Assembly (NCBI GenBank): GCA_016859345.1
Contig: CM029124.1
Coordinates: forward strand, 22,786,480-22,850,479
Origin: Istiophorus platypterus
Lineage: Eukaryota; Chordata; Actinopteri; Istiophoriformes; Istiophoridae
Length of the DNA stretch: 64,000 nucleotides
Direction of reading: 5' to 3'
The translations under genes were made by a program, and so were the position numbers. The first letter of the stretch is position 1. Every line of letters begins with the position of its first letter. The notes beneath the pieces were generated by a model, which saw only the letters and a list, made by a program, of their open reading frames with translations, was not told where the DNA came from and ran no database searches. Of this stretch, positions 34,871-46,179 are shown piece after piece.

Positions 34871-37225
34871 AAGAGCAAAATGGCACTCAACTGATGTGGG
34901 ACAGAAAACTGAACACAGATTTTTTTATTTTATTTTTTTTTTTAATAAAGTTTGCTAATATTTTATATTATTATGACCAGTTAAAGTCTGTACTGTATTT
35001 CATCAGGGATAGACAAAAGTGCCAATATCTAGAACTTTTAACAGCAGTTGAAATATGTCTTTTCCTGGAAAAGATTTTAAACCAAAAGCAGGAAAAAGAA
35101 AAGAAAAAAACCTGCATAAGAGAAAGAGATGATTGGATATTAAAAGCTGGGGAACATGTGTTATAGAAGCAAAGACACAGAAAAGGTAAAGTGTCTATGT
35201 TTATGTGAGCACAATTATGTTCTGAATATGGGAAGATACTGCAGGTGTTGTTGTCCTGTTGTATCTGGCTTTGAAAAATAGCCAGGTTGGGGAATATGAC
35301 TATCTTAGCCTTTTAGAAGTTCCTGAGTAGAGAGAGGAAGAAAGTGATGACAATTTGTTGTCCTGTATTCAAATTCAGTCATTTAAAGGCAAAAAAAGTC
35401 ATTGTGATGTCCAGTTTGCTACCAGTGGGGAATTAAATGATTTGCACATTTATATATTGTGCTCTTGACTGTGTTATTGACTTACAACATTAAAAGTATA
35501 ATTCAACATTTTGAGAAATAGGCTTATTTGCTTTTTTGGAAATGACTCTCATGACTGTGTGTTAAATACAGCACATGAGCCTGAATGTGTTTAGTCTAGT
35601 TTGGCATAAAAACTCCAGGCTTGGGAAACAGCTTGCCTAGCAAGAACCCTAAAGCTGATTTAATTACATTTTGTGTCTATTTTCTAACATGTATATGAAA
35701 TTAATATAAAAATGATAATTTGTTATTTTAGGGTCAGTTATGTGTTGAAAGTGTTACTTGAAAAAAATACAGCATTTCCATCCACTGAGTAGTGGTAACC
35801 AAATTACCATACTACCTGTGCATATATGAATATGAATATGTGTGTCCTGTGATATCCAGTAACAGAGCTATTTCATAACCATGTTGTCATGCAGAGAGAC
35901 TTTTAATGGTAGTTATGCATATGTTCTTGGTTTTGACATCAATGGAGGGTTTGTCACAGCACACAAAAGGTCTACTGCCATTTTTTGAAGTGTCATAGCA
36001 GGAAAAGCAGAGCTTTAATTATTATAACGATGGCTAAACCATTCCATTTAGTCATCATGCTTAATAGTTGGGTCTTAGTAGTTGGGAATGCAGGTATCTT
36101 TAATGAATGTTATTACTTACACCTGTGCACTTCCTCCTATGACAAGTCAAAAAGTGTGCTGTAAAACAGGTCTATTAGAGTTAAACTGGGTAGTGTTGCC
36201 ATTGTGGCTTAGAGGTATTAGTATTGAAAGCAAAAGTTGATGTGCATGTCCACCCCAGGACACACATACATTATACTTTATATAAGGGGGGTATACTGTG
36301 TATACATGTTCCAGTGGTGGAAACCTTTATGTTTGAACTCAAATTGAATGAATACTTGGTTCTCCAATGTACTAGCACAATTCTGAAGACATATAAAATC
36401 CTCCCAACATTCATGAAAAGTTGAGTTTTTGGAAATACAACACATGCCCCCACACACTGTCTTCCCAAGAAGAATGACAGCATCATTTGTTTGAGCAAAT
36501 GAAGCGTAGCGTAAGTTTGGTCAGGAAGACTAGCTTCACACTTGGCTATTTACCGTCTCTCTCCCTCCTCTCCCTTTCTTTGCATCTTTCCTTCGCTTCA
36601 CTCCTATTCCTGTTTTAACTTAAGTAAGCTGACTTAAAGCAGTCACTCTTTCAGTTAAACCAGTCAGATTTTGCCGCTGCTACTGTGAGCAAATCATATT
36701 GTCAATGCAAAGATATAAAACTGTTACTCTCTCTGCTTCTGTCAGATGACATTTCAGTGTGAGATCGCAAATGTGATGGCAAATGTTCACATTAAGTCTT
36801 TCAGTATCAGTTTGGTAGCCAAGCTGATGTCTATATTCTGACCATGAACCTCTCCTAGAGGATCCCAGCCCCGGCACCAATGTTCTGCAGGCAAATGAAG
36901 TCTACATTATTGGCTCATTTGAGTCATCTCCATTCCCAGTCTTCCATACTAGTCCAATAGTCTAGCCATGGGAAAATATTCAGGGAAGGAAAGATTAATC
37001 TTTGACCTGTCTACACCCAGCTCTGGCACCCTCTCTAGTGTTACTCACTACTTCTTTCTATTCTGCATTTGCTGGACATTTTTCTCCTGATAGATCTCCC
37101 ACATGATTGCTTTGGTACATCTCTGTCCAAATTTAACATTGGTTTGGTTTTCTGTGAAGATTTTAAATGATCTAGGTCATAGTTATACAAGAAAAATTAA
37201 GATAAGGGTGATTGAACTTGGTTAT
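34871..37225. other. AT-rich unique DNA
   Basis: No gene is recognised. A phrase at 36312 (CAGTGGTGGAAACC) echoes the left end of the element at 14411, but the resemblance stops after about 14 bases. Confidence 0.4.
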
Positions 37226-37228
37226 TGC

Positions 37229-37580
37229 TCTTGAAGTCATTTCACCTCTCATCTAAGAGACTTCAATTTGACTGACTAGTGGGGAAACCTTTCATTGTTT
37301 CCCAGGGGATGAAACATTAGATTAAACTTTACACTTGGTCTCAGGTGACTCCAAAAATGACTGTTGTCGTCATTTGGCCTCAGGTGACTTTAACGACTTT
37401 AACCACTGTTGTTAAAATGGCCAGGGGCATTAATAAACCAAGTGGTATCAATGGCCTTGTTAATGACTCCACCAAGGCTAAATAACTATGTTTCCTCACC
37501 AATCAGTCAGAACTGAAGAAATCTCCTGGATGAGAGGTGAAACGTTCCAGCTACAACTGAGTCTAGTTGCCCTTGACTTA
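37229..37580. mobile_element. Inverted-repeat pair of a dispersed repeat
   Basis: The left arm (about 37225-37295) contains CATTTCACCTCTCATCTAAG and GACTGACTAGTGGGG. The right arm (about 37490-37570) contains the complement of the same phrases: GAACTGAAGAAATCTCC, then TGGATGAGAGGTGAAACGTT. The arms enclose about 200 bases that include two CCTCAGGTGACT words. Both arms are the same family as 17175-17345. Either the element ends in these inverted repeats or two insertions lie head to head. It directly precedes the tyrosine-recombinase retrotransposon remnant. Confidence 0.65.
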
Positions 37581-37639
37581 ATTTTTCTTGGACTGGCTTC
37601 ATTTTCTTACCCCCTGTGCATAACTCCACTGCAAGCTCA

Positions 37640-38480
37640 TACATGTGCTTTTAGTCTCATCTCCTTGAACCCTGGAATGGTGTAACTTCCTCTATGATGA
37701 GCTGGTGCATTCCTCTGACCAAATCAAGTTCTGGACATATGCAGCCTCATCCATGGGTTTTAGGTTTTTATCACGGGCTGTGAACACTAGTTTGAGAGCC
37801 ACTGGCCACCCTCTTTCTCCCGCTTTGATTTATGATCTGTGCTGTGCGATGCTGAGATTACCACCCGTCGTTGTTTTTAGGATGCCATGTCTGGGGCTAG
37901 TTTGGGCAAAGTAAATTCATCATAGGTCTATGTGCAAAACAAATAGTTTGTCCGGCACAATTACTAAAGGTTGCACCTCCACAAAAGACATTATACCCTT
38001 ATGAGAAGCATCACATGGTTTTGCAAATGCCAACTCTGTGCCAATACAAGTTCTGCCTCTCCTAGCTCTAAATCTGCCTTAAATCAGACCCTGCTTAGGT
38101 ACTTGGAGTCCTCAAGGATTTTTATGAGAAAAGGCTTAGCGTTTTCCCCCTAATATCATGATTTTTCTGGGAACTGGGAATTTTCCTGGGTATGTCACTA
38201 AAACTGGTTTCATAAACACTGTTGTGCACTCATTTGTTGTTACCCTATCACCAGTTCATATTCTCCACTATAGATCCAGAAAACAGTGCTATGTCAAAAT
38301 CTTGTTTTAGCTATCACCTAGAGCAAGACCTCATTAAACGCAATCTAGCCCCTCAGTAATATTCAGGACATTCCTTTAGAAGAGGTGCTGCTACTTCCAC
38401 TGCCAACAAAGACATTTCATCTACTTAACTTCAACTACTGGGCCACTGGCATCTTTTACCTATGCTTCTTTTATTTGCCA
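37640..38480 (+). pseudogene. DIRS-order (Ngaro-like) retrotransposon: RNase H and tyrosine recombinase remnant
   Basis: The + strand shows the ordered 3' half of a tyrosine-recombinase retrotransposon. FLYDELVHSS leads into DQIKFWTYAASSMGF (37718 on), matching the end of reverse transcriptase and the start of RNase H, where the family usually has an aspartate at the position that is Tyr here. LPPVVVFRM and, in other frames, words at 37900-37990 fit the middle of RNase H. GHSFRRGAATS at 38366-38398 is the recombinase box containing the conserved His-x-x-Arg. LGHW at about 38439 fits the LGRW segment that follows it. Frames shift repeatedly and stops intervene, so it is inactive. Such elements integrate with a recombinase rather than a DDE integrase. 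The 5' half is absent. Confidence 0.8.
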
Positions 38481-40155
38481 TGATGTCAGCACTGCCCTTG
38501 CAAATCAAAGATCTCTGGATCCTCACATTACCTCTGTTTCATGCATATAACTGCTAGTGGTCATGTGGCTTTGCACTACTTCCTGTTGGTGCTACTGCCC
38601 CTTTGATTCTATTTTATTCTGTTCAATTAGATTATGGTCATCACTGGATCGTTAATGACCTCCTTTAGTAATTCTGGCCATTGCTATTGTTTTCCACGCT
38701 TTTTCAGCTGTGTCTTGTCCCTGAGTAATTCATATATATTTTGTTGATCGAATCAGATTTAGCTGCGGCCCCTCTGAACCAATCATCTTGTTGTGGTAAA
38801 AATTTAAAAATGTTCCTCTCTCTCCTGCTGTCAGAAGATAGAGTCATTGGTAGATTGATGCAACCCTTCCACATCCCACATACCTGCAGGTTTCATCAGC
38901 ATCAGTGTAGGTAGTCTGGTCACGGACTTTCCTGTACAGCTCTTGGACTGACTATCCCCTTCAAAATGATGGCATCACAATGGGGTTTACTTGCCAAAGA
39001 CTCCTCACATATTTTCCATCTTTTCTATTGAACACACTAAATCAAAAAAATTAATTTAATTACTCTTTAAGTGTCTCTCTCTGTTAGTCTCTCTTGATTG
39101 AAGTGCCCTACAACAACGTATGTTGACATTCAAGTTACAAAGCCCTCTGGCAGCTGTAGGGATTATGAATTACGTCATCTGAATTCTCAAAGGAGGAACT
39201 GAGGTCAGCTGTTGTAGAGCAAAAATGTCCATGTAGGCTAGAGGTCGAGGTGACGAACAGTTCAACAAAACTTCAGGCTACAATATAGTAGACTATTGAT
39301 TGTTCACAGTTTCCAACCAATTGTCAACTTTTTTTAGAGCATGAACATAATTGTTGATGTACCTTGACCACTCATGCACTATTGTAACCATGACAACAAA
39401 GTTCCCCTAACCTGAACAAAGTATTAATTTTAGCCAAACAATAATGTTTCCATAAACCTAACAAAGTTGTAAATTATAGGTTTTATTCTCATAGAGGGAA
39501 AGCTTTAATATAAATCAAATTGCTAAATGAAGAAAGAAAAGGCTGTTTCAGTGTAGCTTTTGTTGATGTGGTCAACAAAATGAAATTGAAAAAACATATG
39601 GGCACGTCGGTTTGAAAACTGCCTTACTGCCCAATCAGTTTGGCGTGAAGACTAGCGATATTTCAATGGATTTGCTGTTATCAGTGATGATGTAAATTTG
39701 TACAGAACTTTCACATAAAGTTCAACTTTTTGAACACTGACAAGTGAATTACAGTGACTTATAATCAGTCTTGATAAAAGTGACTTTTGAAGGACTGAAA
39801 TCCGAAATGGAGGAATCTATCATATCAGTAACTGTGTTCACTATGACACTCCAAGTAGTTATGTCAACTTTCAACTGCAAACAATCTTCGCACACACCTA
39901 TTTCATAAGGATATGCACTTAGGTAGAAACTCTGACTCAACTTTAACGGTCAACCAGCCTTGACCAGTCTTGATCAAACCTCGACTACGACTTTTTTACT
40001 TTAAGGTCAAATTCATTTACATGCTCTGTAATTGTGTAGCTGCAAGTTCTCACTCTCTCAAGTGCCTTGAAAGAGCATGCCAGCCTAACATGTCTGCCAG
40101 TGTTTACCACTGTGTATGGCACAGCGTGCAGTTCGGACTGTCATTCATACTTACA
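38481..40155. other. Unassigned, partly possible element tail
   Basis: The first few hundred bases may be the noncoding end of the retrotransposon. The rest is AT-rich unique sequence with no gene. Confidence 0.35.
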
Positions 40156-40159
40156 CTGT

Positions 40160-40700
40160 AAATATGGGAAGCAGTGTAGTGGAAGGGATCTGAAAATTAC
40201 TCCGCCTCGTGCCTCAGTGACGAAATTAATAAACAGAGGCATGGGAGCGGAACGGGTTTTGACAATGCAAGTCTCTCTCTCCTTCTCTCTCTCTCATATC
40301 CCTTTCTTCTCCTCAGCCCTGCTGTCCTATTTTCTTCTCCCTCTCTCTCGACTGTGGCCTAATAAGGCTCAATTACACGGAGGTTCTTTCATTCATTATA
40401 GGCAAGGGGCCTGGTTTCTCTTTGTGGACTCCTAATAAATACAAACGCAGAGAAATAGCCGGGGCCTGGGCTTACTTATGAACCCGTTAATAACCGGGTG
40501 CCGCTGCCGTGATGAAAACAGCTTTCTCAGCAGCCTGTCTGGTCCCCATGCATACACAAACACACATGGAGAGGGGGTGAAAAAAGAGGGGGCTAGCGCT
40601 CTAGTTAGCCTCTGAGACAATGCGTCAGCGAACGACAAGTGCCAGCAATTAGCGCATCTACAGCGTGGGGATAACCCTATACGTCTTTGTCTGTTTCAAT
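40160..40700. promoter_or_regulatory. Candidate conserved noncoding element, extended
   Basis: Two repeat-free parts flank a CT-rich spacer (40270-40350). The first has GACGAAATTAATAAACAGAG. The second runs from CTAATAAGGCTCAATTACAC through CTCCTAATAAATACAAACGC to CCCGTTAATAACCGGGTGCC, where CCCGTTAATAACCGGG is a near-perfect palindrome. TAAT cores and CpGs are dense. No open frame explains the block. Confidence 0.45.
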
Positions 40701-41009
40701 CATGGGGAGATGGCACTCAAGGTAAGAATTAGGGCAGAGGATGCCGTCAATTTCCCTTAACCTGTTTTATAGCGCTCTATATAGGTAAAGGCATGATAGA
40801 TTGTTTTTGTCAGCCTATTAAAAGTGATGTTGAATCTGTTAATGGCAAAGGTTGGAACATACCCGTCGGATCCAGAGTTGGTGGAAATGTGTTTTTGTTT
40901 GCATCCTTGTTTTATGGAAAGCAAAGAGAAAATGCCCATTGTCAAAATTTATGTCCTTCTCACTCACTTCCTCCCCATGACAGACCTTGATATCTAATGC
41001 AAATCACAC

Positions 41010-41200
41010 TCTATAACACAAAGAATTTCAGCTTGCTTCTGTCCATAACATCTTTGGTGGATACACATCCTGCCTCTCCACACAACAGCGCAATCTACCC
41101 GCCCAGAGACCGTACACTGTCATTGGGAATCAGACAGACAGGCTCTTTATGGCGATCTTTACGACTCCGACTGAAATAACTGTATTCCCCGGTGGGAGAT
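41010..41200. promoter_or_regulatory. Candidate conserved noncoding element
   Basis: A repeat-free, CpG-containing block around CAACAGCGCAATCTACCCGC and GGCGATCTTTACGACTCCG. Confidence 0.3.
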
Positions 41201-41202
41201 AA

Positions 41203-41252
41203 AGTGGTGGTGGGAAATGTAACTGTATACATTTACTACAGTGTGAGTAGAA
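41203..41252. mobile_element. Possible truncated end of the 14.4-kb element family
   Basis: AGTGGTGGTGGGAAATGTAA followed by a CTGTATACATTTACTACAG stretch parallels the left end at 14412, with a three-base insertion. Only about 40 bases match. Confidence 0.3.
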
Positions 41253-41429
41253 GGGAAAGCATACGTAAGATGAGAGATGTCCTACACTGGTCAATCGGAA
41301 GGGCTGTATTCATTCAAAATACCCTACCATCTTTCCTGTCCTCTTTCTCATAAAGCTTTCTTGATCAGGCACATTTCATCTGTCCATCTCCTCCTTCTCC
41401 ATGTCTTTGTCCATCCTCTCTCTGTGGTT

Positions 41430-41700
41430 TAAATCCACAACCATGGCAGAGATTGCCGTCCGAGGTTGTCTTGCAAGATGAAAGATGGCATGGTTGTGGC
41501 GCTCGGGGACGATTGCACCCTCAGTGACACACATATACACACTCTTTCCCTCTTTCACACCCACGTATGTCCTGCTCTTTCATTCGCCGTCGAAATGGTC
41601 CCTGCCTGGGCTAATTTACATAATACACTTCTGACACCTTTACTTTATTCATCAATCACACCCAGGCAGCTTCTCCAGGTCTAGGCTTTTGTCTGAGCAT
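41430..41700. promoter_or_regulatory. Candidate conserved noncoding element
   Basis: Repeat-free block with GCAGAGATTGCCGTCCGAGG, GATGGCATGGTTGTGGCGCT and, after a CA-rich gap, CATTCGCCGTCGAAATGGTC and GGGCTAATTTACATAATAC. CpG density is above the local level. Confidence 0.38.
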
Positions 41701-41739
41701 GTCTGTGGCTGTGTAAGGCTAGGCACAAAAGATTAATTT

Positions 41740-42210
41740 CACAGCTTTTTTTTCCCTCTTCTTCTCCCTCTTCTTTTACTTTCTCCTCCCTCCTCCCCTG
41801 TCCCTCTTCCTCCTCCCCCCAATCCTTGTCCTCCTCTTCCTTTCTTGTTCATCCCTCTCTTTCATTTCACAGATACAAAGCCTGCAGAATGACAGCAGCC
41901 AGATAATGAAAACAACAATGCAAGCATTTTTTTTCTCTTCTTTAACTCTGACAGGTTGTATTCCTAGATTCTCTCGACAGTGTATTAGTCCTCTCTTTCT
42001 CTCTTACCCCCTCCCACTGTCTCTCTATCTTGTTCATCTTCTCTCGTCTACACCTCCACCATCTGGTTGCAGTTCTTTTTTCTTTCATCTTCGTCATCCC
42101 TCCATACTCTACTCGGGCTGACCAGAATCAGATTCCCTGTCATCCTGCTCTCCTCCACCTGTCCAACACAAGACGCTTCTTTTTTTCCTCTTTTACATTT
42201 GTTCTTCAAA
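41740..42210. repeat. Pyrimidine-rich tracts
   Basis: CT-rich low-complexity DNA at 41740-41870 and 41985-42200, with unique sequence between. Short frames here are compositional. Confidence 0.8.
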
Positions 42211-42269
42211 TTTAAAACCTGATTCCTGCATTCTGGTGGTGCGAGAAGAAAATAACAAATCATCCTGTG

Positions 42270-42620
42270 TGATTAAAACAATAAACACAGTGTGTTGTTT
42301 ATTAGTTCCCTCTGTCGTTATCGACCCGCAAGCGTGCCTCACATTTCAATTACCTGAAATAAATGAAATAGGGCTTGAAAATCTCACGCTTGTTCGTCGA
42401 TGGAGATGAGAGGGCAACTGTCGCTCAGATATCAATTTTGAACAGATGGGTTGCCATGAGGGGCCATATCTCCCTTTCAATTAAAAAGTCTGAAACAGTC
42501 ATTGTCTTAACCGTCATGCAAAAACACACAGATGGGTTTTGTTTGCATCCATGTCAGACTGAGCCTTTTGTTTTTCCAGTCAACTTGCTCATTGGCCACC
42601 AGTGGACGTATGTGGTTGTA
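42270..42620. promoter_or_regulatory. Candidate conserved noncoding element
   Basis: Repeat-free block with GTTATCGACCCGCAAGCGTG, ATTTCAATTACCTGAAATAA and, nearby, CTCACGCTTGTTCGTCGATG and CCTTTCAATTAAAAAGTCTG. The blend of CpG words and CAATTA/TAATTG-type cores is typical of fish-to-mammal conserved elements. Confidence 0.42.
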
Positions 42621-44395
42621 TTGGGTGGCTCTTAGCTCAAAGTGGGCTGCAAAAGAGCCTCCTTACAAAAAACAAAAGCTGTGTATATCCAGGTGAGGAG
42701 AAGCCTCAGGTCTGCAGTGGCTTTGACACTGAGGTCAAAGCGAAACAAGCATGGAGATTGCACACCTGGGTGTGCACACTCCCTCGACTTCTCACAGTCT
42801 TTGCCCTTACCCACCCCCAACCCCACACCCCAAATCTCACATTGTGTGGCATCTGAACCCAGCCAACAGAATAATTAGCCCCAGAGGCCAGTTTAGTAGG
42901 ATGGAAAACAGAATTTCAGTGAGTCTTCTGCACCAAATAGCAGTGGAACTGTGTTGGCATCAATGTTGTTTGTTGACCCCTTACTTACTTCCCCCACTAT
43001 CTGTCTGTGTGAGTCCAAACATGATCTTATAGTTGATATCATTTTTAAAAGAGAGCAAATATTGAAGATCAACAATAACAAGATTCATTTGAAAGCCTCA
43101 TCCACAAAACACACCAGGACAGCTTTCAGAACCAATTTTCCTCTGAAGTTATACTTGTAGTTAGTTATACTTAGGCCTTTGTTTCATGATTTATCACACT
43201 CACCAAATATCTTGTCGCTCGTCAGATCCCAGAAAGAGAGTGGAAAGAGTAGATGGGAGCATTTTATGCTACAGTAAACATAATTTAGGATTAGAATAAA
43301 AGGAACAATACTTGTCCAGCATAAATTTATAACAGTGTTTTCAGGTAAGAATTTATGTTTTTCATTTGCCGTCTCCAAAACCATGACAATCATTGCATTG
43401 TCTATTCATTTATTTATTTTTTATACAGGACTGACTACTAAAACTAGATATTCAGATATTCTGAACTGGTCTGTGACAAGGAACTACAAAGAGATCATAA
43501 GGAATCAAGCAGGGCTTTCAACCACATCGGCTGCAGAACCTCACACAAAGTAGTTGAGATAGTAGGTGGACCTTTCTTTTTTTAAAATATGAAATTTGTA
43601 AATTTATTATAGGTACAATGGAGACTCAAATAGTGCTTCATGATTCAACATTACCCAAACTATTGAGGCTAGTAGCTACGATCCTTTGGGAGAAGAAAGT
43701 CCAAATAGTCCAGTATGTTATCTAATAGATACAATTGAGATGATGGACATGAATAAGTCAGAACTAAAATACTTATTTGAAAAAGAGACCATCGAAATTG
43801 ACTCTCTTTCAGTGAATGCATTTGAGGAAGAAAACCTTGTTATAAATATTATTATTATTGTTGTTGTTGTTGTTTTATGATTAGGAATGATCATTTGGGC
43901 TAATTTATCTGCAAGTTTTTTACTACTGTACTGTAAACACTGATGAAACATTACGTCTTATATTCTCACAAGGAATGAGCCATTAGATTACAGGACACTT
44001 AAATAAAAATCAAATCATTAAGCTCATTTATCCAGTTATTCATTCATTCAGCAAAACATTTTTACACAATTTCCATATACATAAGATAAGCTTTACACTG
44101 TGTGACAAAATTAATTTTTAGAGTATAACATAAAGCAAGTTTATTCTGTTTCCAATTATGTACTACATTTAGACTTTCCTAATTTTGTGGACTTTAAGTC
44201 CAATGTCATTCTCCCTGCAAGGACAATACAGTTTATCTTATCGCACAAGTCACAGTAATCATTATAGAGAAACTCTACTGTCACATTAGTAGAATTTCTT
44301 GTTTTTAATTCCAAGGACTTCCCAATTCTCCAAGCAGGTGTTTAGAAGTCGGGGTAACACCCCACCATCACCACACGCACTCATCCTCTCCTCAT
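42621..44395. other. Unique DNA without a clear feature
   Basis: No gene is recognised. ATT/GTT trinucleotide runs lie at 43847-43875. Confidence 0.4.
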
Positions 44396-44397
44396 TG

Positions 44398-44417
44398 CCC
44401 CCCACCCCCACCCACCC
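44398..44417 (-). other. G-quadruplex motif
   Basis: On the minus strand, four G runs of 3, 3, 5 and 6 are separated by single bases (+ strand CCCCCCACCCCCACCCACCC). This is the tightest quadruplex arrangement possible. Confidence 0.8.
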
Positions 44418-44717
44418 AAACATTTCTCCCTGAAGAAAATTAACACTCTCCTCCCACCCCAGGTGGCAAGAGGAGGGGCAGCAGGGATGGAGAGGCAGGG
44501 AGGGCGGAGGACTGTCGAGAGCCTGATTTATCTGAGCCTGTCAGGCCCTGGGAGGCCTCAGTGGGTGTTTATGTGCATGTGTGTCTGTTGGGAGGGGGGA
44601 GTCTGGAGTTGGGGGAGGATGTTCAGTGTTTTTACAATGGGTGATGGGAGAGAAGTGTTTCTCCCACCTTGCCCCCTGGGTTGGCACAGCGGAAGCCCCT
44701 CTCTGTCTCATTAGGAC

Positions 44718-44888
44718 GTGTGTGTATGTGTATGTGTGTGTGTGTGTCTGTCTGTGTCTGTGTTATGGGGGGGTACAACAGTGTGACAGTTCAAAGTGAC
44801 ATTCACACTCTGTTATTTTTCTCCTGTCCTCCTTCTCACTTTTACACACACACACACACACACACAGACACACACACACTCATACACA
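44718..44888. repeat. GT array facing a CA array
   Basis: GT-rich repeats at 44718-44762 and CA repeats at 44844-44888 lie in opposite orientation about 80 bases apart, like the pair at 34.3 kb. Confidence 0.92.
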
Positions 44889-44889
44889 C

Positions 44890-45535
44890 ACATGAAAAGA
44901 GAGGAAAAGGTGTCAGAATGTGACATTAGTCTTGATGCCTATGTGATACTTGGGAATATTTGCAAAGCCAGGAGCTCAGGATCAATGACCCACCAGCACC
45001 TCTTACGAGCACATACACACTTATGCACGACATACATCCTCTCTCACACAGATAATTCATCTGTATACTCAGTTCAGACTTGTTTTATTTACTTCAGATT
45101 GAAGTGGACATAGGAGGTAATCAACTCTATGTTCTGCTTAAATGACTCTTCACTACTCGTGGTTCCCATGATATTACATTATAACATGGTGAGAAATTTG
45201 TACTTTTATCATTTTTAGCTTTAACCCTAAACTTTGCATTCCCCAAAGGAAAATACATGATCCAGTTACATCTGAGCAATTACCCACCACTTCTAAAATT
45301 CTATTTAACCTTGCAAACCCTAACCATTGCTAGATGTAGTAAGTGGCTAGCTACATCCATATAGATATATGTGTTTATTGTGTTAAATTGATGCTGTACT
45401 TTACTTTCAAACCATCGTTTTGACACTTGCATTGTTAGGCAGCACTTCTCAACTTCAGCTTCATTGTAAGCAGTACTGTTATTAATACAACACCTCCAGT
45501 TTGGGCCTAGCAAGTAGTTCCACACATTAGCATAC
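44890..45535. other. No recognisable feature
   Basis: AT-rich unique sequence with no gene. Confidence 0.4.
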
Positions 45536-45539
45536 AAGA

Positions 45540-45880
45540 TTTATTTCACTAAACCCATTAAAACTAATAAGCACACAATTACCAAGCAGGTAGCAGAGAA
45601 AATATGCATATCAAAAAAGCCAGAGCTGTCATATTGTCCTGAGCGTGTGCCAAGCTCTCCATCTTGACCATGTGGTCCAGGATTATAATAAGAACTGCTC
45701 TGTGAAGAAAGCGGCTCCTATTACTTCTGTAGTTAGAGCTGCTTACTAATTGGACAAACATAATTATTGCATTCCAAGGTAATGGGCATCGTCTTCATTC
45801 GTCATTATAGCAGTGTCCCACTTTTTGAAATGACGACTTTGTGTGCAGTCAGTCCACGGTAAAGGTTGTAGCATATGATT
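45540..45880. promoter_or_regulatory. Candidate promoter-proximal conserved element
   Basis: Repeat-free block about 400-700 bases before the CpG island. It contains CTAATAAGCACACAATTACC, AATATGCATATCA (octamer-like palindrome ATGCAT), TACTAATTGG and CATAATTATTGCATTCC. The density of TAAT/ATTA cores and the nearness to the island suggest a proximal enhancer. Conservation is not tested. Confidence 0.42.
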
Positions 45881-46083
45881 GGCACAGAAAAAAAAAACGA
45901 GGCAGAAAAAAAGATATCAGTGAGAAAGCTGTGAGAATGTCTTTTTTTAACTGACAGGGAGCAACAATGAAAAGATGAGGGACAGTGATAGCATAAATTA
46001 GCGAGGAGCGTCTCTTTTCTCTTCTGATTTCTTCTTCCAGATGCCCTCTTCCTCTCTTCTCCTCTCCGTCAGTTGCAATTTTA

Positions 46084-46126
46084 CCCCCCCACCACCACCA
46101 CCCCACCCACCCACCCCCCCAAACCC
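46084..46126 (-). other. G-quadruplex-forming C-rich block
   Basis: C7, C4, C3, C3 and C7 runs plus a final C3 on the + strand give a G-quadruplex motif on the minus strand. It sits at the upstream edge of the CpG island, a usual place for such motifs in vertebrate promoters. Confidence 0.7.
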
Positions 46127-46179
46127 AGCTTCCACTTCTGATCTATCTTTCTCTCTTTAAAGATGGGCAGAGTGTCACA

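Noticed and set aside
36312..36330. Possible end of the 14.4-kb transposon family
   Set aside because: Only about 14 bases match before the sequences diverge.
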